From the NCBI GenBank assembly GCA_018223415.1, contig JAGTTQ010000001.1, positions 3,397,365 to 3,461,364 on the forward strand: a stretch of 64,000 bases of DNA, in the 5' to 3' direction. The translations under genes were made by a program, and so were the position numbers. The notes beneath the pieces are model-generated. The model saw only the letters and a program-made list of their open reading frames with translations, was not told where the DNA came from and did no database searches. Of this stretch, positions 43,591 through 51,932 are shown piece by piece. This DNA is from Eubacteriaceae bacterium Marseille-Q4139 (GTDB taxonomy: Bacteria > Bacillota > Clostridia > Lachnospirales > Lachnospiraceae). Every line of letters begins with the position of its first letter. The first letter of the stretch is position 1.

Positions 43591-44849
43591 AAGTTAAAGT
43601 AAGCACATCGGGGACAGCATTTGCTTTGTGTCTTCTCTATGTCTTAATGAGACCGTTTCTTACAAACTATATAACACCTTTGTATAAGTATCTATTCATT
43701 CTTTTACTGCTTGTTGGCTTGGGTGTGGCACTGGTACACAAGAGTACAATCATGAAAATAGGGTCGCTTGAAATGACGCTGTGTTTAGCGTTCTATATTT
43801 ATGCACTATTGAATGCTGCATTTTTGGGAGGCCAGGAACTGCTGGGGTATACCTTTGAAAGATATATCTTTTATACAGTTCCTCTGTTTGTTTTTGCATA
43901 TTTTGGAAACAAAATAAATTGGGACAGAGTTTTTGCTTTTTTAATGTGGTTTGGAATTATAGATTCGGCAATATCTTTGATAGAATTTATAACAAAGAAG
44001 CAAATGTTTCCTATGTCCAATGGCGAAAGTAATGTTGAAATGATCACGATGGCAGGGACTAAAATCCTAAGAACATACGGATTACAAGGAAATTATTTTC
44101 TTTTGGCAGAAATATTGTGCGTGTGCGGACTGGCATCACTTTGGCTATATGAAAAAAAGAATCAAAAAGTATATTTTTATAGTTTCTTATTTATAAGTGT
44201 TGGAATTTTATCAACAGGTTCAAGAGGGTATTATGTTTCTTATGGGGGTGCAATGGTCTTCATGTATTTATACATTCGAAAAAGAAGAGGACTCAATGTA
44301 AACACCTTAATTAAAACACTTGTCTTCTTCGTGACGATTTTGATATTGCTGTACATTTTGTTTTTTACAAATGTTATAACGGGCATAGGCTTTGTGGATT
44401 CAATTCTATCCAGAATTAGGATGATTACCGATTGGACGGGCGATAGTTCTAATTCGGCAAGAATTGAACATTGGATAAATGCATTGAAACGCTGGAAAGA
44501 AAATCCGCTTTTTGGTAACGGTGCTTGTTGTACAGATACCCGCTATTCAAAATATGTGGCGGTTACAGAAAGCGGAATCTTAAAGAGACTTGTAGAATTA
44601 GGAATATTTGGAACAGCATTGCAATATCTCACAATGTTTGTGCCATTGCGACAAAGTATTATAAAGAAGAGAAAGGGAACATTAACTGAAGACGCTCCTT
44701 GTTTGTACGGAATTTTAGTTTGTTTTTTTATAGAAGATATAGTTTTACAACGCTATACAGCTCTTGAGTATACCATAATTTCATGGACAGCTTTATCGTT
44801 GCTGGCGTATACAAATAAAAGAGAGTCAAAACATGAGGAAAGCCTCTGA
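43587..44849 (+). CDS. O-antigen ligase/polymerase-type membrane protein (Wzy_C family)
   Basis: A 420-residue protein with about ten to twelve membrane helices. The segment SARIEHWINALKRWKENPLFGNG, which is characteristic of the Wzy_C/O-antigen-ligase superfamily, lies in the large external loop near residues 290-310. Such proteins polymerise or ligate lipid-linked oligosaccharides outside the membrane. It overlaps the GT2 gene upstream by 4 bp. A second polymerase-type protein is encoded immediately after it, so one may be the polymerase and the other a ligase or a polymerase for an alternative linkage. Confidence 0.82.
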   Translation: MKVKVSTSGTAFALCLLYVLMRPFLTNYITPLYKYLFILLLLVGLGVALVHKSTIMKIGSLEMTLCLAFYIYALLNAAFLGGQELLGYTFERYIFYTVPLFVFAYFGNKINWDRVFAFLMWFGIIDSAISLIEFITKKQMFPMSNGESNVEMITMAGTKILRTYGLQGNYFLLAEILCVCGLASLWLYEKKNQKVYFYSFLFISVGILSTGSRGYYVSYGGAMVFMYLYIRKRRGLNVNTLIKTLVFFVTILILLYILFFTNVITGIGFVDSILSRIRMITDWTGDSSNSARIEHWINALKRWKENPLFGNGACCTDTRYSKYVAVTESGILKRLVELGIFGTALQYLTMFVPLRQSIIKKRKGTLTEDAPCLYGILVCFFIEDIVLQRYTALEYTIISWTALSLLAYTNKRESKHEESL

Positions 44850-44883
44850 TAGAATTCATGCACATAGAAAGGAATACTGAAAA

Positions 44884-46173
44884 ATGCTGGGGTTGTGCTT
44901 AATATTAGCATTGAACATAATGCTTTCCTATTACATCTTTAAACGAGATGCCTTTTCTTGTTCTTTTTTGCTTTTTGCAGGATACTATATGAGTGCTTTA
45001 TTTGCACTACTTAATGTCAATACTTGGGGAACAAAAATTAGTATAAAGTTAGCATTTGTGCTATGTGTGGGTTGGATGTCGTTTTTATGCGGTGAATTAT
45101 TTGTAAAGAAACTGATGTATCATAATAGATGGCAATGTGATGAAGCTCATGAATTAAAAGAAATTCGCTTTCAACCGATGATGTTATATTTTGTTATAGC
45201 ATTAAATTTGCTTATAACTTTTATGCTATATAGAGAAGTTTCATCAATAGCTCAGATGGGGGGGGGTAATGCGGGAATAATTGCCAGTTATAAACAAAAC
45301 TCATTAGATTATTCGTTGAGTGGAACAGTAACGCAAGCAATGAAGATCACAAAGGCATATGCTTTTATTTGTGGATGCATATTTTGTAATAATATTTGTG
45401 TGCGTCAATACACACGGAGGAAAGTGTTCAAACAGATATGGCTGTTAGTTCCGGGAGTGATCTATTGCATACAATGTATTATGAAAGGTGGACGCTTTAA
45501 TGTTATAGCATTTATTATTGCTATGCTATTCTATCTGTATTTTGCGCTCCAATATAAAAGCAATTGGAGATATAGAATTGAACTTAAAAATTTAGCTAAA
45601 GTCGTGATTGCTGCAATACTCATTGTTTATCTGTTTTGGTTTTATAAAGAATTTGTTGGGCGTACAAGTGAGGCTTCTTTGTTCGAGTATATTTCTCAAT
45701 ATATCGGCGGCCCATATGAATTATTTAATCAATTTATACAAAGCGGTTCAACGAACGCAGGAAATGAAACTTTTGCAGGTATGGTGACATCAATAAACAA
45801 AATTTTGGGCACAAATTTAAAAAGTCTAATCTACCATGAATTTAGATTTACATCTACAGGGATTATGTTAGGAAACGCTTATTCCGGAATACGAAATTAT
45901 TATTCTGATTTTGGAATAATTGGCGTTATACTAATGTGCTTTAATTTATCAGCGATTTTTAATCTTATTTATTGCCGCTTGTCAAAATCGAATAATATTT
46001 ACAAGCACTGTTTCGGGCTTATATTGTATGGAAGTTTGATTTACTGCATTATATTCCACTTCTTTACAGATTATTTCTTTGCAAGATTGTCCGTTGGGTG
46101 GTTTATTGAAGTATTGATAATGTATATATGTTTTTATATGATGACAAAAGTTCGATTCGAATTTGGAAAATAG
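44884..46173 (+). CDS. oligosaccharide repeat-unit polymerase (Wzy-like) with internal poly-G tract
   Basis: A 429-residue membrane protein with about eleven hydrophobic helices and a central loop of the O-antigen polymerase type (YISQYIGGPYELFNQFI, EFRFTSTGIMLGNAYSGIRN). A Wzy-like polymerase would join flipped repeat units at the outer face. Codons 125-128 consist of nine G (45258-45266). Gain or loss of one G truncates the protein at about residue 128-131, so the gene is a candidate on/off switch. GGAATACTG before the ATG is a weak ribosome-binding site. Assignment rests on helices and context. Confidence 0.78.
   Translation: MLGLCLILALNIMLSYYIFKRDAFSCSFLLFAGYYMSALFALLNVNTWGTKISIKLAFVLCVGWMSFLCGELFVKKLMYHNRWQCDEAHELKEIRFQPMMLYFVIALNLLITFMLYREVSSIAQMGGGNAGIIASYKQNSLDYSLSGTVTQAMKITKAYAFICGCIFCNNICVRQYTRRKVFKQIWLLVPGVIYCIQCIMKGGRFNVIAFIIAMLFYLYFALQYKSNWRYRIELKNLAKVVIAAILIVYLFWFYKEFVGRTSEASLFEYISQYIGGPYELFNQFIQSGSTNAGNETFAGMVTSINKILGTNLKSLIYHEFRFTSTGIMLGNAYSGIRNYYSDFGIIGVILMCFNLSAIFNLIYCRLSKSNNIYKHCFGLILYGSLIYCIIFHFFTDYFFARLSVGWFIEVLIMYICFYMMTKVRFEFGK
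45258..45266 (+). repeat. poly-G tract, 9 G, inside the Wzy-like gene
   Basis: Nine G in strongly AT-rich DNA. One deletion leads to TAA after six codons; one insertion leads to TAA directly after the run. The present length keeps the gene in frame. Confidence 0.9.
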
Positions 46174-46192
46174 AAAAGGAGAAAGAGCATAT

Positions 46193-47410
46193 ATGAAGAT
46201 TTTTATTATCCATGCACATACAGCAAACCGTGGCGATGAAGCTGCTGTTAAAGCGATGGTGGATGAGATTTTGATAGCACGACCCGAAACGGAAATAACG
46301 ATAGCTATAAATGGAAAAACTTTTTATCCGTCTATGAATCCAAAAGCAAAACAGATTGGACGTTTCCCGGCAGTACATTCTATTGCTGCGAAATTAGAAT
46401 ATCCTTTGTTTGTAAAAAGTTGCGGGAAAATTCGCTTTACAAAAGCAGGTAAGGACTTTTATTCTGCATTGAAAGAAGCAGACTTAGTAATTCATGCACC
46501 GGGAGGACCGAGTATTGGCGATATTTATCATGATGCGGAAGATACTTATCTTGATCGATTGAATATTGCAAGAACGCTGGGGAAAAAATATATGTTTTAT
46601 GCGCCTTCAATGGGGCCATTTAATGATGAAACTCGAAACAAAAAGCGAAAAGAAATTCTAATGGGGGCGCAGAGAGTCATTTTGCGTGATCCGATTTCTT
46701 TCAATTTAGTGAAAGAATTTTGTCCAGAGTGTCATCCACAACTGGCGTTGGATTCGGCATTTCAACACGAGGTAAACACTGAGCAAAACGCGATAAAGCT
46801 TAAGGCATATACTTCACTCAGTGAATTTCTTGGCAAACATGAAAAAAATATAGGGATTACAATTACAGATTTAATGTGGCATCCTAAATACGGGAAAACG
46901 AATATATCTATAAAAATTAAAGCAGAGTTTCAAAAATTTATTGATTATCTTGATAGTAAAGGCTATGGTGTGGTTTTCATCCCTCAATTGTATGGTAGTG
47001 GAAATGATAGCACTTTAATGGAAGAATTCGTTACAGATAAGAACGGATTTGTTATTGAATCTGACGATGACAGATATGATACATACTTTCAACAGTATGT
47101 AATTGGAAGATTAACTGCTGTTGTTGGAATGCGGTATCATAGTAATATTTTTTCCGCTAAAATGGAAACTCCTTTCGTATCCATATCTTATGAGCAGAAA
47201 ATGGCGGGATTTATGGAAAGTGCTGGGCTTACAGAATATTGTATAACGGTTCAAGATTTGTCTAATGATATACTTATAGAAAAATTTGAGTATATGATGT
47301 CGCATTATCGTGAATATAAAGATGCACTTATTGCAAAACATTACGAGTGGAAAGATAAGGCTTATAGTTCTACACACACTGTCTTTGATATATTAGATGC
47401 GAAGCCTTGA
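46193..47410 (+). CDS. polysaccharide pyruvyl transferase family protein (second of two)
   Basis: A 405-residue WcaK/AmsJ-like protein. It begins MKIFIIHAHTANRGDEAAVK (the NRGDEA turn), followed by HAPGGPSIGDIYHD, YAPSMGPFND, VILRDPISFNLVKE and VGMRYHSNIFSAKMETPFV, the usual order in the family. It is only distantly like the other copy at 38910, so it probably modifies a different sugar. ATG 46193 is chosen because AAAGGAGAAAG lies upstream; a longer frame begins at 46163 inside the preceding gene. Confidence 0.85.
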   Translation: MKIFIIHAHTANRGDEAAVKAMVDEILIARPETEITIAINGKTFYPSMNPKAKQIGRFPAVHSIAAKLEYPLFVKSCGKIRFTKAGKDFYSALKEADLVIHAPGGPSIGDIYHDAEDTYLDRLNIARTLGKKYMFYAPSMGPFNDETRNKKRKEILMGAQRVILRDPISFNLVKEFCPECHPQLALDSAFQHEVNTEQNAIKLKAYTSLSEFLGKHEKNIGITITDLMWHPKYGKTNISIKIKAEFQKFIDYLDSKGYGVVFIPQLYGSGNDSTLMEEFVTDKNGFVIESDDDRYDTYFQQYVIGRLTAVVGMRYHSNIFSAKMETPFVSISYEQKMAGFMESAGLTEYCITVQDLSNDILIEKFEYMMSHYREYKDALIAKHYEWKDKAYSSTHTVFDILDAKP

Positions 47411-47440
47411 TTTATTATTTTTTAAGGGGTGAATAATATT

Positions 47441-48430
47441 ATGAGCAATATAACCCGTTTTAAAAGCAGCCTAAAGATTTTTGCTGATCGACTTAAGATG
47501 TTTTCAGAATTTTATGCGGATTATAGAAATTACAAACGGTGGAATTATAATAATCCAAAAGTTAAGACCAGAGCTGCACAAGAATCAAAGATGCTTCGCC
47601 AGACACACATGATTGAAAAGGGAATGTCGCTATCAAATCCACGCAAAGGATTTGGCCAAGAAAAAATATCGGCCTTGTTCGATATGATGGATGAGTATTT
47701 AAGCATGGGATTCCCGACTGATGGTATGCCATTTCAGGATGCAATATGTGTACTTAATGGATATGTTGAAGAGCAAAAAAAGGTTGGTTATGAAAATTTG
47801 AAAATGATTGAAAAATTAAAACAGTATGATAAATGCCGCGTACAGGGGCTTGGCGCTGGGATAGTTTATGATACTAAGGAAAATTTGATGGCTCATGCTG
47901 ATGAGCCGTTTCCGGACTTCTTTTATAGTAGGCATTCTATGAGGCAATTCTCTTCACAGACTGTTTCCATAGAAGATATAAGAAAAGCCATTAAAGTTGC
48001 TCAAAAGGCACCTACGGCGTGTAACCGTCAAGCCACAAAAGTGTATATGTATTCTGATGAAGCTACGAATAGGCATTTGGGAGAACTCATTGCTGGAAAC
48101 ACAGGGTTTGATTCGGAAGTAAAAAATTATTTAGTTGTAACTGCGGATGTTTCTGCATTTTATGATACCTTTGAGCGAAACCAGGTTTATGTTGAGGCTG
48201 GACTTTTTTCTATGGCATTAGTGGAGGCTCTTCATTATTATGGAATAGGTAGCTGTATTTTACAGAACGGTGAATACAAAAAGAAAAACAAGCAGTTCAA
48301 GGATATTTGCAAAAACATTCCAGAAAACGAAAGAATTATATTATTTGTTGCTGTTGGTTACTATAAAGATAAATTTTCGTATGCCGTTTCACTTCGTAAA
48401 AGAGTTGAAGATATTTTTATTGTGAAATGA
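47441..48430 (+). CDS. nitroreductase-family protein in the capsule cluster
   Basis: A 329-residue protein with an N-terminal helical extension of about 150 residues and a C-terminal nitroreductase-fold domain. The flavin-binding segments SRHSMRQFSSQTVSIEDI and KAPTACNRQATKVY are clear, as is the GIGSCILQNGE region. FMN-dependent redox chemistry is expected, but the substrate is unknown. Proteins of this layout occur beside pyruvyltransferase-like and FrhB-like genes in glycan clusters; here all three types are present. AAGGGGTG precedes ATG 47441. Confidence 0.82.
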   Translation: MSNITRFKSSLKIFADRLKMFSEFYADYRNYKRWNYNNPKVKTRAAQESKMLRQTHMIEKGMSLSNPRKGFGQEKISALFDMMDEYLSMGFPTDGMPFQDAICVLNGYVEEQKKVGYENLKMIEKLKQYDKCRVQGLGAGIVYDTKENLMAHADEPFPDFFYSRHSMRQFSSQTVSIEDIRKAIKVAQKAPTACNRQATKVYMYSDEATNRHLGELIAGNTGFDSEVKNYLVVTADVSAFYDTFERNQVYVEAGLFSMALVEALHYYGIGSCILQNGEYKKKNKQFKDICKNIPENERIILFVAVGYYKDKFSYAVSLRKRVEDIFIVK

Positions 48431-48457
48431 ATAGTATAAGGGTGGTGAGTTTATTAA

Positions 48458-49879
48458 ATGGTTGATCGGAATAAAGAACTTGCAAAAAATACAATCATTC
48501 TTGGGATCGGGCAGTTGATTCCAAAATTTCTTTCGCTTATTTTGCTCCCGCTTTTGACGGCATATTTGACGACAGAAGAATATGGCAATTACGATCTGAT
48601 TTTGAGTATTGCCAGCCTTTTGATTCCTGTGGTTACACTGCAAATACAACAAGCAGTTTTTAGATACCTGCTTTCTTCTTCAGATGATACAAACCGAAAG
48701 AAATATGTAACCGGTGCAGTTTTATATATTATTGTCTCTTCATTGGTTTGTTATCCAGTTGTTTTTTTGTGTCTGCGTCTTTATGGAATTAAGCCGACAA
48801 ACAGTTTGATGATTTGTCTCCTTTTTGGAAGTGAAGCAGTATATACACTGTTTGGACAAATCGTCAGAGGACTTGGCTTTAATATTAAGTATTCCTTAAG
48901 CGTAGTTATCTACTCTGCTGCAAATTTGGGATTTACAGCTATAATGCTTATGGGCCTACATCTTGGGCTTTTGGGTGTTTTGATTTCGCTTATGCTTGGT
49001 TACATAAGTGCAGACCTCTTTATGTTGTTTTCATCGGGTATGCTGGATTACATTGATTTTCATGAGTTTAATAAACCAGCCTTAAAACAATTGATACAGT
49101 TTTCTGCTCCGATTGTTCCAAGTTCAATTGCGTTGTGGGTCGTCAATCTTTCTGATCGACTAATTATAATTCATTTTCTTGGTTCTGCGGCGAATGGAAT
49201 ATATGCGGTGGCAAATAAAATTCCATCACTTTATAGCACAGCGTATAATATTTTTAATCTGGCGTGGACTGAGACTGCTGTCAAGGTATCTGATGATGGA
49301 AATCCGGCTGCGTACTACAGTAAATTGTTTCATGTGCTATTTAAGTTTTTGATTGGTGTTATGCTTGCTTTGATTGCTTTGACCCCTGTGATTTTTGCCG
49401 TTTTGGTTAAAGGAGACTATGGCGTTGCAATTTATCAAGTCCCAATTCTGTATTTTGGAATATTTTTCAACAGCTTGGTGAATTTTTACAGTGGTATTTA
49501 TATTGCATTAAAAAGAACAAAGCAGGTGGGATATTCTTCTGCGGCGGGCGCAGTGCTTAATGTAGCGATGAATCTTGCTTTAGTCAAGCAAATTGGATTG
49601 TATGCTGCATCAATCAGCACAGCAGTTTCCTTTTTCGTCATTGTTATTTATAGGGCGTTGGATTTGAATAAGGCTATTAAGATTAAATATTACTTTAAGG
49701 AAATCGCTATTGGAGCAATTTGCTTTGTGATTTCCAGCGTTTGTTTGTTTTTTAATAGCACTCTGTTGCTTATTTTATGTTGGGCAATTGCTATTATCTA
49801 CAATTTGACGCAGAACATGGGCTTTATTAGAAAGATACTTTCCATGATTGTGGCGCGCACTATGATGAGTAAAAAGTAA
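48458..49879 (+). CDS. Wzx-type polysaccharide flippase
   Basis: A 473-residue membrane protein of the MOP superfamily (PST/Wzx branch) with about fourteen hydrophobic helices. The opening NTIILGIGQLIPKFLSLIL and the segment TAYLTTEEYGNYDLILSI are characteristic. It moves the lipid-linked repeat unit across the membrane before polymerisation. GGGTGGTGAG precedes the ATG. Together with the Wzy-like gene, the Wzz-like gene and the priming transferase it defines a Wzy-dependent capsule pathway. Confidence 0.9.
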   Translation: MVDRNKELAKNTIILGIGQLIPKFLSLILLPLLTAYLTTEEYGNYDLILSIASLLIPVVTLQIQQAVFRYLLSSSDDTNRKKYVTGAVLYIIVSSLVCYPVVFLCLRLYGIKPTNSLMICLLFGSEAVYTLFGQIVRGLGFNIKYSLSVVIYSAANLGFTAIMLMGLHLGLLGVLISLMLGYISADLFMLFSSGMLDYIDFHEFNKPALKQLIQFSAPIVPSSIALWVVNLSDRLIIIHFLGSAANGIYAVANKIPSLYSTAYNIFNLAWTETAVKVSDDGNPAAYYSKLFHVLFKFLIGVMLALIALTPVIFAVLVKGDYGVAIYQVPILYFGIFFNSLVNFYSGIYIALKRTKQVGYSSAAGAVLNVAMNLALVKQIGLYAASISTAVSFFVIVIYRALDLNKAIKIKYYFKEIAIGAICFVISSVCLFFNSTLLLILCWAIAIIYNLTQNMGFIRKILSMIVARTMMSKK

Positions 49880-49907
49880 TGAGTGATAAATTCAGAGGAT
49901 AAAACAA

Positions 49908-50825
49908 ATGAAAACATCTGTTGTAATGACTACATACAATGGCAGGCGTTTCTTAATACCAATGCTTGATTCTCTGCGGGATCAAACCAGAAAAATTGAT
50001 GAAGTCTTGATTTTTGATGATAGATCATCGGATGATACTGTGAATATACTCAACAATTATATCAAAGATAATTGTTTGAGCGGATGGAAAGTAAAGGTCA
50101 ATAAAAAAAATCTGGGCTGGGAGCAAAACTTTGTACAGGCTCTTATGTCAGCAACGGGAGATGTGATATTCCCTTGCGATCAGGATGATATTTGGCATCT
50201 TGATAAAGTGGAGAAGATGACGGCTGCATTTGAAGAAAATGATGATATTTGGCTTCTGGTATCTGGCTATCACGCTTTTAGCGAGTGTGGAGGGAAAATG
50301 GCAGTCCAACAGAAAGTGAGAACTGAACGCAAGAGTTTGATAAGTAAAGTAATGTTTGACGAAAAGTATTATCAGATTCTGCGCCCTGGCTGTACGATGG
50401 CAATAAGGAAAAACATATTGCGGATTTTTGAGATGCTATGGACACCTGGTACTCCGCATGATGCGATTCTTTGGGGAATAGCATCTATAATCGGAAGATT
50501 ATACTTATATGATGATACCTTTATTGAGTATCGGCGACATGACAACAATGCTTCAAAAGAAATATCACACGGATATAAATATAAAGTGAATGAGATATAT
50601 AGAACGAGAAAGTTAAATAAATGGTATTTGAAGTCGGACTATTTTGACGAAGGAAAACGGGCTATTGTTGATGAATGCAACCGTTGGTGTGATTTTAGAG
50701 AAGAATTGCTCGTAAAAAAGAGACTGCTATATTGGTTTAAGCTCTTCCCGTTAAGAAAACATTATTTGACAAGGAAAAAATATATAGGTGATTTATATTA
50801 TTTTACAAAAAAGGATGGGGTTTAA
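49908..50825 (+). CDS. family 2 glycosyltransferase
   Basis: A 305-residue GT-A transferase. It begins KTSVVMTTYNGRRFLIPMLD, then DEVLIFDDRSSDDTV and the acidic motif FPCDQDDIWHLDKVE. The YNG...DDxS...DQDD pattern is that of the rhamnosyltransferase-like GT2 subgroup, so rhamnose transfer is possible but unproven. GAGGATAAAAC precedes the ATG. It is followed after 2 bp by the GT14 gene. Confidence 0.88.
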   Translation: MKTSVVMTTYNGRRFLIPMLDSLRDQTRKIDEVLIFDDRSSDDTVNILNNYIKDNCLSGWKVKVNKKNLGWEQNFVQALMSATGDVIFPCDQDDIWHLDKVEKMTAAFEENDDIWLLVSGYHAFSECGGKMAVQQKVRTERKSLISKVMFDEKYYQILRPGCTMAIRKNILRIFEMLWTPGTPHDAILWGIASIIGRLYLYDDTFIEYRRHDNNASKEISHGYKYKVNEIYRTRKLNKWYLKSDYFDEGKRAIVDECNRWCDFREELLVKKRLLYWFKLFPLRKHYLTRKKYIGDLYYFTKKDGV

Positions 50826-50827
50826 GT

Positions 50828-51736
50828 ATGGGAAAACACGCTTATCTTATTATGGCGCATGGATTGATAGATCAGTTGTGTATGCTAATTAAAGCAATCG
50901 ATGATGAGCGTAATGACATTTATTTGCACTTGGATGGTAAGTGCAGGGATGATTTATCTGCTTTGCAAAATTTGTGTCTACGAGGAAATTTGATTTTTAC
51001 GAAAAGACGTAATGTTTCGTGGGGGGGGGCAAGCCAAATAGATGCAGAATTTATTCTCTTAGAAGCGGCTGTTGAAAACGGGCCGTATGATTTTTATCAT
51101 TTAATTACGGGCGTTGATTTTCCCCTTGCTTCGCAGAATGAAATTTTAGCCTTTTACGACAAGCATCCGAATACTCAGTTTATTAGTTGCAGGTCAATTG
51201 AGGGCGAAGAGTCAAATTATTTAAATCGAATAAGATTTTTCTATCCGTTTCAGGAAGTCTTTTCACGGCAGAGTTTTTGGGGAAAGGTTTCAAGAAAAGT
51301 TGGGGTAAGCCTTCAAGAATTCTTACATATAAACCGATTGGATTCTTCTATAACATATGGTGTGGGTTCGGCATATTTTGATATAACGGATGATTTTGCT
51401 CGATATGTGCTAAGTCGAAGACAGTGGGCAAGTGAACACTTTAAAAAGACTTTATGTGCGGATGAGATTTTTCTTCAAACAATTTATCTTAATTCACCAT
51501 TTTATCAAGAGGACATTCATCGATATAAATCCAATCTTGCAGATAATAAGTATATCAAGCGTACATATTTAGACGTGAACCGAGCGATTGATTGGACTCG
51601 TGGCAATCCATACACTTTTGGAATTTCGGACAAGGAAATGCTGCTTTCTTCGCACTGCTTCTTTGCTCGAAAATTTGACGAGAGAATTGATAAAGAAATT
51701 ATTAACTTCCTTTATCAGCACTTGATTAACGATTGA
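50828..51736 (+). CDS. GT14-type (core-2/I-branching) glycosyltransferase with internal poly-G tract
   Basis: A 302-residue protein similar to family 14 beta-glycosyltransferases: HAYLIMAHGLIDQLCMLIKA, IYLHLDGKC, the SWGGASQIDAEF motif, YHLITGVDFPLASQ and GSAYFDITDDFARYVL. Eukaryotic members add branching N-acetylglucosamine or xylose; bacterial members decorate exopolysaccharides. The conserved Trp-Gly-Gly is encoded by nine G (51021-51029) at codon 65-68, and a change of one base gives truncation at about residue 70 or soon after. It is the last gene of the capsule cassette. Confidence 0.85.
   Translation: MGKHAYLIMAHGLIDQLCMLIKAIDDERNDIYLHLDGKCRDDLSALQNLCLRGNLIFTKRRNVSWGGASQIDAEFILLEAAVENGPYDFYHLITGVDFPLASQNEILAFYDKHPNTQFISCRSIEGEESNYLNRIRFFYPFQEVFSRQSFWGKVSRKVGVSLQEFLHINRLDSSITYGVGSAYFDITDDFARYVLSRRQWASEHFKKTLCADEIFLQTIYLNSPFYQEDIHRYKSNLADNKYIKRTYLDVNRAIDWTRGNPYTFGISDKEMLLSSHCFFARKFDERIDKEIINFLYQHLIND
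51021..51029 (+). repeat. poly-G tract, 9 G, inside the GT14 gene
   Basis: Nine G encode part of TGG-GGG-GGG-GCA. Loss of one base leads to TAG after six codons; gain of one leads to TGA about 18 codons on. The gene is in frame as read. Confidence 0.9.
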
Positions 51737-51932
51737 AAATTGGCATCAGGCATTTTATGTTACCAAAAGGGCAAGCAGTTCAAAATCCCATTTAATCCAT
51801 AATAGATAAAAACACCGATAAACTTGCTCTCGAATTCACAAAATTAAAATAATTTTTATCGAAAGACTCGCATCAACATGTTACCTTCCAATCCCACAAT
51901 GAAATCCCACCACAATTCAAAAGGAGTCACTC

